A DNA stretch of 64,000 nucleotides from the NCBI GenBank assembly GCA_963377175.1, contig CAUJNA010001476.1, positions 1-64,000 on the forward strand. The letters run 5' to 3'. A program made the position numbers and the translations under genes. Under the pieces are notes generated by a model. The model was not told where the DNA came from, made no database searches, and worked only from the letters and a program-made list of their open reading frames with translations. Below are positions 1-10,275 of this stretch, piece by piece (within the stretch, counting starts at the first letter, position 1; every line of letters begins with the position of its first letter). The DNA is from Effrenium voratum. Taxonomy: Eukaryota; Sar; Dinophyceae; Suessiales; Symbiodiniaceae.

Positions 1-1
1 G

Positions 2-3000
2 GCGCTGTACGGACACCCAGATGCGGGAACATTTTGGGAGCAGCACTGCGATGAGTCGGTGCGTGCCGTTGGTTTTGTGCCCATCGGCGAAGAATGGCCT
101 TCAGTGTACATTCACGAAAAGCTCCAGCTTGTTCTGGTTGTGTATGTCGACGACTTCAAAATGGCAGGGCCGCAGAAGAACCTTGCCCAAGGGTGGAGCA
201 TGTTGCGTACACGTTTGAAGATTGAGCCCGAGACTGGAATTGACATGTACCTTGGTTGCAATCAAAGCAAGGGAAACGTCACTCTCGGGAACGGACACCG
301 AGTAACAACGGTGACCTATGACATGGAACAGTTCCTACGTTCCTGTGTCGACCGCTATCTTGAAGTTGCGGGCGACGTGAAGTTGAATAAGGTTGTCACC
401 CCTGAGTTGCATGAAGAAACAAAGAATCACGTCTCACGGAAGCCTGCCAGAGAGGGGCCGTCAGTCGTGTGCAATTGGTGTAACAATCTTGTGCCCACCG
501 ACGGTTCTGCCACAGTGCCGTACCAACGGGGAGGGACTCCTGAGTTGGCCATGAAGGAGCCCGTGCGTGGACACCTTGCTCCGCATGCCGCTAGCGTACT
601 GATGAAGTTGCTGTACGGTGCGCGGATTGCTCGCTTCGATTTGTTGCGGCAAGTGAATCGCCTGGCACGGAATGTGCATAGGTGGACTGACTCCGATGAT
701 CGGGGTTTGCGTCACTTGATGTGCTATGTGCATCATACTAAACATTGGCGCATGGTCGGTTGGGTTGGAGACCCTATGGATGATGTGCACTTGGCCTTGT
801 ATGCGGACGCTGACTTTGCGGGATGCATTGACTCGCTGCGTTCCACCTCCGGTGGACACTTGAATATACAAGGGCCTAATACCCGGTTTCCGTTGTCTGG
901 CAGCTCTAATAGACAGGGTTGTGTGAGTCACTCCACTCCCGAGGCCGAGATTGTTGCGGCCGATGTTGCCATGAGATCGATGGGTATGCCCGCTCTCAAG
1001 CTGGTAGAGCGGATTCTCAAGAAGTCACCGAACTTTGTGTTCTATGACGATAACAAGGCTATGATCGGTGTCGTGCGATCGGGAAGAAACCCCACGATGC
1101 GCCACCTTGAGAGAAGCCATGGTGTTAGCATTTCGTGGATGCATGAGATGTTCACACGTGATTACATGTACTTGGCGTATGAGGTCACCGACAGGATGGC
1201 GGCCGACATCTACACCAAGGCGTTCAATGATGGGCGCAAATGGAAACATGCATGTTTGCAGATTGGTCTACGTGACCCGAGCTTGCTGTCTGACCCGGAT
1301 ACCCTCAAGGCGCTCACACCTACGTGTGATCCCATCAAGGGGACCATGCAGACCGCTTCGGGGACAGTTGACGGAGTTCCAACATTTCCGTACACACACA
1401 TTCCGATCATGCCCCCGGACCTGTGGTGGTCTGGATTAACATCCAAAGAGGGATTGCATGAGCATGAAGGACATGATCCGGTTGTTGTTGCCAAGGGACC
1501 CAGATTGATGCGTGTGAAACCTCCACTCGCGGTTATGACACCGTTTGGGAGCAAGTGGATTCGTTCCACTTGGTTTCTGAAGAATGGGTCATGGCTCAAA
1601 GTTGAGGATAGAGTTGACCCGGGGCTACAATGTGTGCGAATTGATGGTTGGGTTGAAAGCGCAGTTTGGCAGTTTCATCCCGTACCGGTCGCTGCACCGG
1701 CGCGGGAACGGTCTCCACGACCACGACCAATTCACGTCGGGTCCGGGGATGTTGACATGCAGTCCGTGCTGGCCGCATTTGTTGAAGGACTGTCGAACGA
1801 GCGCATAGAGTTGAAGTGTGTTAACGACCTTGCTTTGGAAACGTTGCTCCGATTGAAATTGCTCATGCGTTGTCTGCATATCAATCACGAGCAGCTTGTC
1901 CCTGGTCGTTGTTTTGTTCCGTATCGCATTGCGGTGAAGCACAAACCACAGTTAGCGCCGGGTATTGAACTCGCGATGGTCAAACATGACGGTGGTGTGC
2001 GTCGCGCTCCTGTTCATGTCTCGCTTCCTGGTATGAGAACTCGCACAGTCGTCACTCTTTACAGTGTTGACTTGGCTCGGCCCATCGTACTGATGGCATG
2101 TTCCGAACCACGTAACTGGTTCACTGCTCTTGCCCGCCATGACGGGCCGCAGGTTGTCACCATAACTCTGGTTGATGACTTACTGAGCGAGTACGGGGGG
2201 AGAATCGCCAGACATGTGCTTACCAAACCTTACGATTTGTTGTTCTTCGCCGGGCCTTGCACGGGGGGATCATCATGGGCACGCCTCAACAAGACTCGCG
2301 GAATTGACACCGCAGAGAAAATCGAGGCCAAACAAAGAGAATTTTGGAGATTGTTTGAACGGTTCGTTGAGATAAAACGGCATGCCATGACAAAACGAGC
2401 CGCGATTTTGTTTGAGTTGCCTGGAAGTTGGGATTATTGGAAAGATGAGAGACTGCATGAGGTTGTGCATGATGGGACTAGTCACGAGTTTGATGGGTGT
2501 CGCTATGGCTTGAAACAAAGATATGCAAAGAAACCCATGCCATTCAAGAAACCATGGAGAGTTGTCTCATGGAACTTTGAACTTGGTGGCTCGTTGTCTA
2601 AGAAATGCAATGGAAACCATGAGCATGGACCTTGTGCTGGTCGTGAAACCAAAGAAACCCAGTTGTACACGTCTATAATTGTGGGTGTGATCCTTCGCAG
2701 TTTTCGTGCTCGAGCAAGGTGCCTCAAACCGGCACCGTTGAAACTCGCTCTTGCTTGCATTACGCGAAGGAGATCGCGGAAGCACCAAGCTACTGCGAGC
2801 GAAATCTGCACCACCCCAACTGCACAACCGAGGTGCTGGGTCTGTCCCGAACCTCTGGTGCATACGGGGAGCTGGGTCAGTCCCGAACCCCAAGCTTCAA
2901 GGAGGAGCTGGACGAGTTCGTCACCTCAATCTGAATCTGGGATCGTATTGGGACAATTCCGTGGCTTCATTTGCAGCTGCTTATTTTGGATTTTCCTGGG

Positions 3001-4627
3001 TCTGGAGAATATCATCAAGATGACCGCCAATCCGACTGTCGTCAATGCGAATGAGTTCTTCTGCGTGCCTGTCGGGAAATCTAGGCAAGCGGCAGTCTTC
3101 TTGGGAAATTTGGTGAAGAACGCCATCGAGGAAGGCAAGAGAATACCCAAGAGGATGGAGATGAGCAGCGACCTGGGTATGTGCGTGAAGTGGATCGAGG
3201 ACATCGGCGTCCCCGCTATTTATGCATACTCTGCGTACTATTCTGCCAAGGGCCGCGGGATGATGAAAGGCGAAGGGCAGTCTATGAGGGTTGCCTTAGA
3301 GTTCATCAGCAAAGTTTTCGGACAGCTTTCTGCCGACGAATGTATGCTTGGATGGAGGGAAGTCTGCAGCAAGGGAAAGAAGATAGTGTCGGCGCTGAAC
3401 CAACTTTGCGGTGAGGCAACGATGCTAGCGAAGAACCCCGAGTTGCTCGACGTAACCAAGTACTGCATAGAAGGGGCGGATATGTTGAGGTCAATCGCGA
3501 ACATCTGGGATCTCGCATTAGGCGTGGCCGAGGACAACGATGAACGGTCGTTCAAAGCTGCATTCCACCAGGACACCCCGGTTGGGGAGGTATACAAAGA
3601 AATCATCAGCGACGAGTCATCTAGGGCATCGTCATCGAGAAGGTGGAGGAGCTCCGAGGAGTTCCAGACGACTGCAGAGTTTGAGAGGCACGATCGGAGA
3701 ATTGCAAAGTACAGAGTTCGAAACTGGGGGAAAGTGTTCACGTTGAGCGTGATCAAGGCTCCCAAGATCGACTCCTACGGTCGTGGTTCCAAGGACGACT
3801 ACCAGAAGAATTGGGACTTTGGGTTGGTCTACCAGAATGAGCTGCAGGCATCGATGAAGAACCTCGCATATGCAATGAGGAGGGATGAGAATGCCAGCCA
3901 GAACAATCTGTTGCGCTGGATGATCTGTGGGTCAACCCCCAGTGACATCTCAGATGCGTGCATCGGGGCGGTCAATTCACTCATGTGCGTATCGTTCATT
4001 ATGAGGAGATTGCAGCCATTGATCGGTGAGAAGGACTCCAAAGATCAGTCGTATACAGCTTATTTCCGTCCAGACAAAAGGGAGCTGAACGATCTCTACC
4101 GGGAGATCGAGTACGCCAGGGATTTCCTATGGTGCATCGATATGATCTATGAGTCAAAGCTGCCTGCGATGAACATCAACTCCATCAGTCTGGCACCGCA
4201 CGCGGCTGACAGGGCCGCTGAGAACCAAGATCGGCGCAAGTGGGTAAGCTGGATGAAGGAGATCGAGAAGAAGGCCGAGAAGGACGTCATGATCGAATTA
4301 TTCCAGAATAAATACTGCACGATTCATGAAATCGAGAGGGAACTGGAGAAGTACCCCGAGGATTTCGTGGTTGGGGAAGAGCCGACATGGTGGGTGATGG
4401 GCTCATCGAAGACGGAGCCGCCACGGAAGACGGAGCGACAGCAGAATTCGGCATCAAGCTCCGGACAAAGGAGTCAAACCGCTGGTGGGTCAGTCCCCCA
4501 GCCGGGAGCTCCAAGTGGGGGGTCGCAAGCCAGCGATGCTGTCAAGATCGACAACGAGATCATCGACTCCATTTTCCGAATGAACTCTGGCGGTGACGAC
4601 GACTATCAACCCAACTGCTGGACATGA
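2..4627 (+). CDS. Copia-type pol C-terminal part (RT, RNase H) fused to CTGGS domain and an unknown helical domain
   Basis: The frame is open from base 2, so the protein is truncated by the window edge. RT motif C (YVDD) is at about 143-154. The copia RNase H follows, with YADADFAG near 799, STSGG near 841, STPEAE near 930 and DDNKAM near 1045. From about 2,050 to 2,700 there is a domain with the motif AGPCTGGSSW (about 2,245-2,275) and a later Cys/His-containing tail, which looks like a methyltransferase-type fold but lacks motifs I can assign. A low-complexity bridge (2,770-3,015) joins a second region starting at a Met near 3,019, about 535 residues, charged and helical, not recognised. 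No stop separates these parts, so one polyprotein is possible. The frame ends at TGA 4,625 and overlaps the next frame. Confidence 0.7.
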   Translation, partial: ALYGHPDAGTFWEQHCDESVRAVGFVPIGEEWPSVYIHEKLQLVLVVYVDDFKMAGPQKNLAQGWSMLRTRLKIEPETGIDMYLGCNQSKGNVTLGNGHRVTTVTYDMEQFLRSCVDRYLEVAGDVKLNKVVTPELHEETKNHVSRKPAREGPSVVCNWCNNLVPTDGSATVPYQRGGTPELAMKEPVRGHLAPHAASVLMKLLYGARIARFDLLRQVNRLARNVHRWTDSDDRGLRHLMCYVHHTKHWRMVGWVGDPMDDVHLALYADADFAGCIDSLRSTSGGHLNIQGPNTRFPLSGSSNRQGCVSHSTPEAEIVAADVAMRSMGMPALKLVERILKKSPNFVFYDDNKAMIGVVRSGRNPTMRHLERSHGVSISWMHEMFTRDYMYLAYEVTDRMAADIYTKAFNDGRKWKHACLQIGLRDPSLLSDPDTLKALTPTCDPIKGTMQTASGTVDGVPTFPYTHIPIMPPDLWWSGLTSKEGLHEHEGHDPVVVAKGPRLMRVKPPLAVMTPFGSKWIRSTWFLKNGSWLKVEDRVDPGLQCVRIDGWVESAVWQFHPVPVAAPARERSPRPRPIHVGSGDVDMQSVLAAFVEGLSNERIELKCVNDLALETLLRLKLLMRCLHINHEQLVPGRCFVPYRIAVKHKPQLAPGIELAMVKHDGGVRRAPVHVSLPGMRTRTVVTLYSVDLARPIVLMACSEPRNWFTALARHDGPQVVTITLVDDLLSEYGGRIARHVLTKPYDLLFFAGPCTGGSSWARLNKTRGIDTAEKIEAKQREFWRLFERFVEIKRHAMTKRAAILFELPGSWDYWKDERLHEVVHDGTSHEFDGCRYGLKQRYAKKPMPFKKPWRVVSWNFELGGSLSKKCNGNHEHGPCAGRETKETQLYTSIIVGVILRSFRARARCLKPAPLKLALACITRRRSRKHQATASEICTTPTAQPRCWVCPEPLVHTGSWVSPEPQASRRSWTSSSPQSESGIVLGQFRGFICSCLFWIFLGLENIIKMTANPTVVNANEFFCVPVGKSRQAAVFLGNLVKNAIEEGKRIPKRMEMSSDLGMCVKWIEDIGVPAIYAYSAYYSAKGRGMMKGEGQSMRVALEFISKVFGQLSADECMLGWREVCSKGKKIVSALNQLCGEATMLAKNPELLDVTKYCIEGADMLRSIANIWDLALGVAEDNDERSFKAAFHQDTPVGEVYKEIISDESSRASSSRRWRSSEEFQTTAEFERHDRRIAKYRVRNWGKVFTLSVIKAPKIDSYGRGSKDDYQKNWDFGLVYQNELQASMKNLAYAMRRDENASQNNLLRWMICGSTPSDISDACIGAVNSLMCVSFIMRRLQPLIGEKDSKDQSYTAYFRPDKRELNDLYREIEYARDFLWCIDMIYESKLPAMNINSISLAPHAADRAAENQDRRKWVSWMKEIEKKAEKDVMIELFQNKYCTIHEIERELEKYPEDFVVGEEPTWWVMGSSKTEPPRKTERQQNSASSSGQRSQTAGGSVPQPGAPSGGSQASDAVKIDNEIIDSIFRMNSGGDDDYQPNCWT

Positions 4628-7600
4628 TACCTACACTTCATTCGAAGGGGGTATTACTTTGAGCGGCGCGACTGTCAATGTGAAGTTCAACATAGACAAC
4701 AATACGGGGTACCCGATCATACAAACTGTATTTGGGCCGTGTCTTGCAGAAGGTAAGAACGCAACATACTGGGAGTGTATGCTGAGATGCCTGACCTCTT
4801 CGCTATTGCACTTCGAGGAGAAGACCAGCGCGGAGAAGATTATTCTTTCATATGTTGGAAAGGGGAACGCGGCATGGCTACAGCTATATGCTTTTTTGTG
4901 TGCCCAAACAGGATGCTTGTTTACTGGACGCCTTCCGGGCGCCAAAGCCATCAACGCGTTGATCCAGGCGGAGATGAACCCGGACAACGCACCTGGACAG
5001 TTGAACCGGATTATCAAGAGACAGAAGAGGAGCCCCATTGGTGAGGCAACGATTCGCGACATGATGATCCAGAAGAAGAGCTTCTTGGTCCTGGGCTGGC
5101 CCCTGAGGGCCGTCAACTCAAAAGGGAGCACGAAGACCTTCCAGATGATGGTCAACGAACAGGGATGGACAAATATCGAAGAGAGATCATACTATGGGTC
5201 GAGTGAGCAAGTCTCCTCACCCAACGACACGTTGAATATCATCTCCCGATTGCAGAAGCTGGATAAGCTCATCGCTGGACGGCGGAGGCGAGACATGGAT
5301 GACTCACCAATGTCGGTGCACATTTGGAGGTCGCTATATGATTGGGTGTGCATGAGAGGATGTGGGTGGCAGGTGACCGCCAATCCCATCATCGACTCCC
5401 TGCAAAAGGCGGTATCTGACCTCGTCAACACGTGCAAGGGCCTGGTCGTGGTGCGCGTGAATCGTGATGTTGCTTTCCATGGAGGGAGAGGGGACTTGGG
5501 GACGATCGCCAACAAGGTCAGCGAGATCTGCAAAGCGGCAGGCGCGCTGGTGACTGAGAACGATCGCCTGTGGCGCGTGGTCCATGCGCTCACAGGAAAG
5601 AACTACAAGATCCCTGGGAGCTCGAACCTGCAACATTTCCTCCTGAAACGATTGCTGGTGGAGAAATCCATCGATGTGATTGCACCAAGCAACGCGTTTG
5701 TGCGTGAGCTGGAGGAGACGTGCATAAACGAGCCCGACCTTCGATTCAACATCCCGAAGAACATGGAGGAGTCGAAGGTGAAGTTTGAGTACAAGCCGAC
5801 CTTCACTGCGCAATCAAAGAGAAAACAAGAACAGCAAGATGAAGGACACGGCGAACAAGATGCGTTTGGGAAAGCCGATGTCGGTGATCAACGTCTTCGA
5901 TGGTATTTGGTCACGGAGCTCAGCAAGTTCATCTGTGAACTTTGCGCTAGAGAGATGCAGGTGTGCAAGTCGAAGGTGCTCGGACCAAACTCGAAGTTCA
6001 ATCCCACTTCTTGCGTGAACTGTTGCGCGAACTGGAATGCGGACACGAACGGTATTGCGAGGTCTATCGAAGGGAAGAAGCTGTACACGCGCCTCTTCGC
6101 GGAATGCGTGGTTGCAATCCCTGGCCTTCAAAACCTCATGGTGGACGTCAACAACACACAGGCCATGATCACGATTATACGGGAGCTCGCGTATTCTAAA
6201 CTGAAGAAGGAGCTTTCCCACGTGGGCTTCGTGAGCATGACAGTGGATCAGGCAGCGCAGTTCTACAACAACGGTCACGGGAAGCAATTATGTGCATCCC
6301 GGGATGTGATCATGTGCAAGAATTCCGAGGGAGTCGAGGAGAGAATGTCCATCTTCATGATAGACAAGGATCTCGGCAACGTGGCCTATTCCTCCTGGAT
6401 CAAGAGCGTGCTCGACCAAGGGACGATGTATGAACTCCTGGGACAAACCTCAAACGAGGAATCCTTGGGAGACGTCGTCGAGATGGTAGTGGGGTTCTTT
6501 GAGGTGATGTCGTACTTTCAGCACGAACTGCCACTGTGGAAGGATGTGTGGAAGATCAAGAGGGAGTTCGAGCAGTCAATCGTACGACACCTCGCCGGGA
6601 ACGTGACCCACACGACGGGCCAGAACCGAAAGCGGAACAAACCTTCCGCACAACTCGGGGCGCCCGCGATCATGAACAAGGCTGAGCCCAGACACCCGCG
6701 GTCCCTAATAACCGAGCCTGCTGCCCAAGGGTCCAAGAGAAAGGCAACGGAGGGCGAAGGTGACGGTCTTGGTCAAGCACCAGACCCGAGCCGAAGCTCT
6801 CAGCCCAACGCTGAGAAGGAAGAAAAGAAGCAGCGAGTGATCGACGGGCGGAGAGCGGCACTAGGATTCCTGGAGTCAATGGAGAAGTGCATGGGAGAAA
6901 TGGGAATCTGCATGAAGTGCGCGAACCTGGCCCACGACGGCGACTGCAAAGACATTGAGGAGGCTGCTGGCAACGAGAAAGCGATGAAGATGCTCCGTAA
7001 GCTACTCAGCAGTGATCCCGTGTCATCGGATGAAGATATGGGGGATGCGGAGGAACCGCCCTCATCAACGTACAAAGAAAGAAAGAGAGGAGGACAAGCA
7101 GGGAAAGAAACAATTGAGATGTATAGCTATACCATCAACTTGGTGGAGATGGCTGACACGGCAGAGGGAGGAGAGCTACAATGTGGTGGCGTGGACCTCA
7201 CCTACAACCCGTGCGGGGACAACAGGACGTTCAAGAAGACGCTTGAGTTGGGATGCGACACCATCCCGTGCTACATCCCGAAGTACGGCGACGTGAGTGA
7301 TGTGCACTTGCCATGGGCGTATGCGTCCATCGTTGACCCCAAATACTTTCCCAAAGGTGCCATCCTTGAGCAGGTGGACGTGATGCAGCTTGGCAAGAGT
7401 GTCAATTTCTGCGTTGCTCCTTTTGACGGCGCTCCACTGTGCAGGATTGGCGATGATCGCTCGGTATTTGCTACGAAAGACCAAGCAAACCAGCTATCTC
7501 ATGACCTACGCCGAGTCCTTCGACACAAGATCGGCAGCTGCCGAGGAAGTGCTTTCAGGTGCGACGAAGGTGGATGGGTCGACATTGATGCAGTCATTGA

Positions 7601-9170
7601 CGACCGGAACAACGACATATTTCCGCCAGGCACCTCGAGAGCGAAGCGATACATGGGCATCATGGAGGTGATCAAGTGGCAGGAATCTGGAAGCAAGAAA
7701 TCAAGATTTCAGGTCCTGGCAGCAAGGTTTCCAAGCATCATGAACCCGAACGACACCAAGGCGGCCAGGGAGGAAATGACCAAAGCTGGCATGGATCGGG
7801 ACGACATCGACAGGATGTTCAACAGATGCGATGGATGGTACAGACCTTGGTGCATCCGAGTCACAACTGGTCACAGCGATTTTGGATTCATGAGCTCATC
7901 TGCACTGGCAAATAGGTACTCCGCAAGGATGGGTGATTCTCTCGGAGAAGCATTCCATGTGACGTATGTGGAAAGCATCGTACGCCGTGGGTTAGTCCCC
8001 GGCGGAATCGATGGCGGTAACAGGCTAGCACTGCACTTCGGAGCGTTCGCTCCATGGGATGAGATGAACGTGGCAACAAAGGTGACGCTGCGGAACGTAA
8101 GGAAGGGGGACCCGATTGCGATCATCTACATTCCCAGTGCAACCCTCGCGCGGTATGGAGCTGGAGTCGCGGCAAATGGGACTTTCATGGTCTTTGACGT
8201 GGTTCCGTTCTATGAGGTCAAGTCCATTTGGATTGGCAGAAGCAACGGAGGGAAACGCCTGGAGTACGTTGATGTCAAGAGAGCGTACTCAAAGTGTGTG
8301 GAGAACGAGATCTGCCCTGGCTTCGTCAACTCATCCCAAGAGTCGGCTGCGATGTTCCTCCAGAACGTCACAAAGATCAGCGAGAGGATGCCCGAGACCG
8401 AGACAGGTGCCGATAATCTGCACTACATCAGAGACATGGTTGATCGTGCATGCGAACTCTATCGGAACAACAAGATGGAGGAGTTCAACGCGCAGGTCAA
8501 CGAGGTCAGGGACGAAATCAGCAAAGTCGTCATCCTGAATGATGAGACATGGGAAGGACTGAGATGCCGGATATGTCCATCGTGTGCGACCGCGATCCCC
8601 ACCTGCTTCTGCTTATGCCTGGAATGTGAGGCGCAACTGATCTCCACCGGGAGGTACTACGTCCACGTCGACTCCGACGATGAGGAGGACAATCAAAACC
8701 CCAACGTCTCGGGAGATGCCAAGCGCGCACAGGAAGAAGCTAACCACGATGCGGCGGCACAGGAGGATGATGACGAAGCGGAGGAAGTTCCGGGAGAAGA
8801 AGACGACATGGACACGCAAGGATATACATCCGGATATGCGTCAGAAGAGGATGACAGCGGTTGGTATTACCGCGACACTGATCTGACGTCACGGGATATC
8901 ATAAATTCCCAGCGGATGGCGATCTGCCTTGACGAGCCGCGTGAGGCTCAGTACATGGCAGGATTTATCGCACTCCAGCTGTCCAAGATGTGGGGGATGT
9001 TTGAAGGGGGTGAGGATAGAACGATGATTGCCAAGCTCGAGGGGAGAGAGGGCTGCCCTTACCACAATGACTTCAGGAGGTACCCCAACATCACTGAGCA
9101 TGATCAGGAAGGTATACTTTTGCCATCAACAATAACGAAGATTTCTCAATCGGAGAATGTTCGGACATGA
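4593..9170 (+). CDS. Large element protein with Tpt1/KptA-type RNA 2'-phosphotransferase domain
   Basis: About 1,525 residues in the +1 frame relative to the preceding frame. The frame opens after TGA 4,581 and has no early ATG, since the listed start codon is GTG, so it may be made by frameshifting. Residues 1-900 are unrecognised and include Cys pairs near 455-475. Residues about 968-1,216 match Tpt1/KptA: LSHDLRRVLRH (Arg977, His978), CIRVTTGHS (Arg1089, His1094) and GNRLALHFG (Arg1144). These fit the Arg-His-Arg-Arg set used by this family, which removes a splice-junction 2'-phosphate from RNA with NAD+. A Cys cluster (CRICPSC...CFCLCLEC, about 1,325-1,350) and a long acidic tract follow. 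Its presence downstream of copia pol suggests cargo acting on RNA. The role in the element is not known. Confidence 0.7.
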   Translation: MTTTINPTAGHDTYTSFEGGITLSGATVNVKFNIDNNTGYPIIQTVFGPCLAEGKNATYWECMLRCLTSSLLHFEEKTSAEKIILSYVGKGNAAWLQLYAFLCAQTGCLFTGRLPGAKAINALIQAEMNPDNAPGQLNRIIKRQKRSPIGEATIRDMMIQKKSFLVLGWPLRAVNSKGSTKTFQMMVNEQGWTNIEERSYYGSSEQVSSPNDTLNIISRLQKLDKLIAGRRRRDMDDSPMSVHIWRSLYDWVCMRGCGWQVTANPIIDSLQKAVSDLVNTCKGLVVVRVNRDVAFHGGRGDLGTIANKVSEICKAAGALVTENDRLWRVVHALTGKNYKIPGSSNLQHFLLKRLLVEKSIDVIAPSNAFVRELEETCINEPDLRFNIPKNMEESKVKFEYKPTFTAQSKRKQEQQDEGHGEQDAFGKADVGDQRLRWYLVTELSKFICELCAREMQVCKSKVLGPNSKFNPTSCVNCCANWNADTNGIARSIEGKKLYTRLFAECVVAIPGLQNLMVDVNNTQAMITIIRELAYSKLKKELSHVGFVSMTVDQAAQFYNNGHGKQLCASRDVIMCKNSEGVEERMSIFMIDKDLGNVAYSSWIKSVLDQGTMYELLGQTSNEESLGDVVEMVVGFFEVMSYFQHELPLWKDVWKIKREFEQSIVRHLAGNVTHTTGQNRKRNKPSAQLGAPAIMNKAEPRHPRSLITEPAAQGSKRKATEGEGDGLGQAPDPSRSSQPNAEKEEKKQRVIDGRRAALGFLESMEKCMGEMGICMKCANLAHDGDCKDIEEAAGNEKAMKMLRKLLSSDPVSSDEDMGDAEEPPSSTYKERKRGGQAGKETIEMYSYTINLVEMADTAEGGELQCGGVDLTYNPCGDNRTFKKTLELGCDTIPCYIPKYGDVSDVHLPWAYASIVDPKYFPKGAILEQVDVMQLGKSVNFCVAPFDGAPLCRIGDDRSVFATKDQANQLSHDLRRVLRHKIGSCRGSAFRCDEGGWVDIDAVIDDRNNDIFPPGTSRAKRYMGIMEVIKWQESGSKKSRFQVLAARFPSIMNPNDTKAAREEMTKAGMDRDDIDRMFNRCDGWYRPWCIRVTTGHSDFGFMSSSALANRYSARMGDSLGEAFHVTYVESIVRRGLVPGGIDGGNRLALHFGAFAPWDEMNVATKVTLRNVRKGDPIAIIYIPSATLARYGAGVAANGTFMVFDVVPFYEVKSIWIGRSNGGKRLEYVDVKRAYSKCVENEICPGFVNSSQESAAMFLQNVTKISERMPETETGADNLHYIRDMVDRACELYRNNKMEEFNAQVNEVRDEISKVVILNDETWEGLRCRICPSCATAIPTCFCLCLECEAQLISTGRYYVHVDSDDEEDNQNPNVSGDAKRAQEEANHDAAAQEDDDEAEEVPGEEDDMDTQGYTSGYASEEDDSGWYYRDTDLTSRDIINSQRMAICLDEPREAQYMAGFIALQLSKMWGMFEGGEDRTMIAKLEGREGCPYHNDFRRYPNITEHDQEGILLPSTITKISQSENVRT

Positions 9171-9209
9171 GCCTTCCGATCGGTTGAGGAGCGTGACGAA
9201 TATATTCGT

Positions 9210-9626
9210 ATGATGGTGAACAAATGCGAGGGACTATACACATTCTACAAGCTGTGGATTGCAGCGAGAATCCTCGATGTCACCAAGGAAGAAATGAAGC
9301 TCCTGGTCAAGGACCGAGTGCACCCGGTGGGTGATATTATTTTCAGATGTTTTGCACTGGCTTTCAACTGTAAGTATATATCATTCGTGAGGGATGGCCT
9401 GAACCTTGGCAAATATGGTTACGCGGTCAACGTGAGCGCCATCATCTCGGCCGTCGACCCGAACAAGTGTGACACACCTCTGCTGGATTGGTGCCTTCGG
9501 AAAGGGCACTGGTTACCAGAGGATTACAGCAAGAAGTGTGTCCGGGCACGAGAAGCCCAGAAGAACTTGGACGAGGAGTTCCGTCGACGCACTCACAGAC
9601 TGTCCATTGGGGACCGGTATGCGTAG
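9210..9626 (+). CDS. In-frame continuation of the Tpt1-type protein after a single TGA
   Basis: This 138-residue frame is in the same register as the preceding one, separated only by TGA 9,168-9,170. The sequence between the stop and the first ATG (AFRSVEERDEYIR) reads like protein. The two may therefore be one protein interrupted by a recent stop, or one read through. The product has a YTFYKLWIAARILDV helix and a C-terminal basic stretch. I do not recognise a family. It is the last coding region before the element's 3' untranslated part. Confidence 0.45.
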   Translation: MMVNKCEGLYTFYKLWIAARILDVTKEEMKLLVKDRVHPVGDIIFRCFALAFNCKYISFVRDGLNLGKYGYAVNVSAIISAVDPNKCDTPLLDWCLRKGHWLPEDYSKKCVRAREAQKNLDEEFRRRTHRLSIGDRYA

Positions 9627-10265
9627 TGAAGATGCTGATTGCGGCACGATGTGGGTTAGTCCCCATCTGTTGCTTGCGTCTCATCAACACCATTGCGATG
9701 GAACGACTTTACATTATGATATGATTTCATGTATCCAAGTTGAATGGATGTGTACACGGTTACATATTCCGACGACTATGACATTCCGGATATTCGTGGA
9801 TGGAACTATTACCTCATGGATGATTTCCTTTTCATTATTTATGCATTGTCCATGGTATCTGGAATGGCTATGATTTGCATTGATTGCTCACCGATATTTC
9901 CTTGCCGGAGATATGCAGATTGATCACGAGCAGGCCCCTCTGATGGACTTTTGTGGCCAACCCATTTATGGATGACAGCTGCGCGATGCGCAAATGCGGC
10001 AGCTGGAATGTTCACTGGCGGTCAAGTGAAGTGGCCACAGTGTATTATATACACCTGCATATGGATGTGTGCTTCGATTGGAGGATGAATGTTTCACTTT
10101 TCGTACAATCGAACCACTTTTCGTACAATCGAAACCGGCATGTTTCACAGCGAATGAACGGTGTAGTGATAGCAAGTAAAAGAATGCACGACACGATTTC
10201 GTAGTTGAAGCCGTGGCCAGTGGAACGTTTTGTGGTGTTTGGACCGCATGATGAACAATGCGACC
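9627..10265. other. Gene-free 3' part of the copia-like element
   Basis: No convincing coding frame. It is AT-rich compared with the viral sequence to the right and holds a 19-bp tandem duplication (10,095-10,133) and, at its end, a purine-rich tract just before the predicted LTR. Confidence 0.6.
10095..10133 (+). repeat. 19-bp direct repeat, two copies, period 20
   Basis: The sequence CACTTTTCGTACAATCGAA occurs at 10,095-10,113 and again at 10,115-10,133. The copies are identical, so the duplication is recent or maintained. It lies about 140 bp before the predicted LTR. Confidence 0.85.
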
Positions 10266-10275
10266 CAAATGGGGG

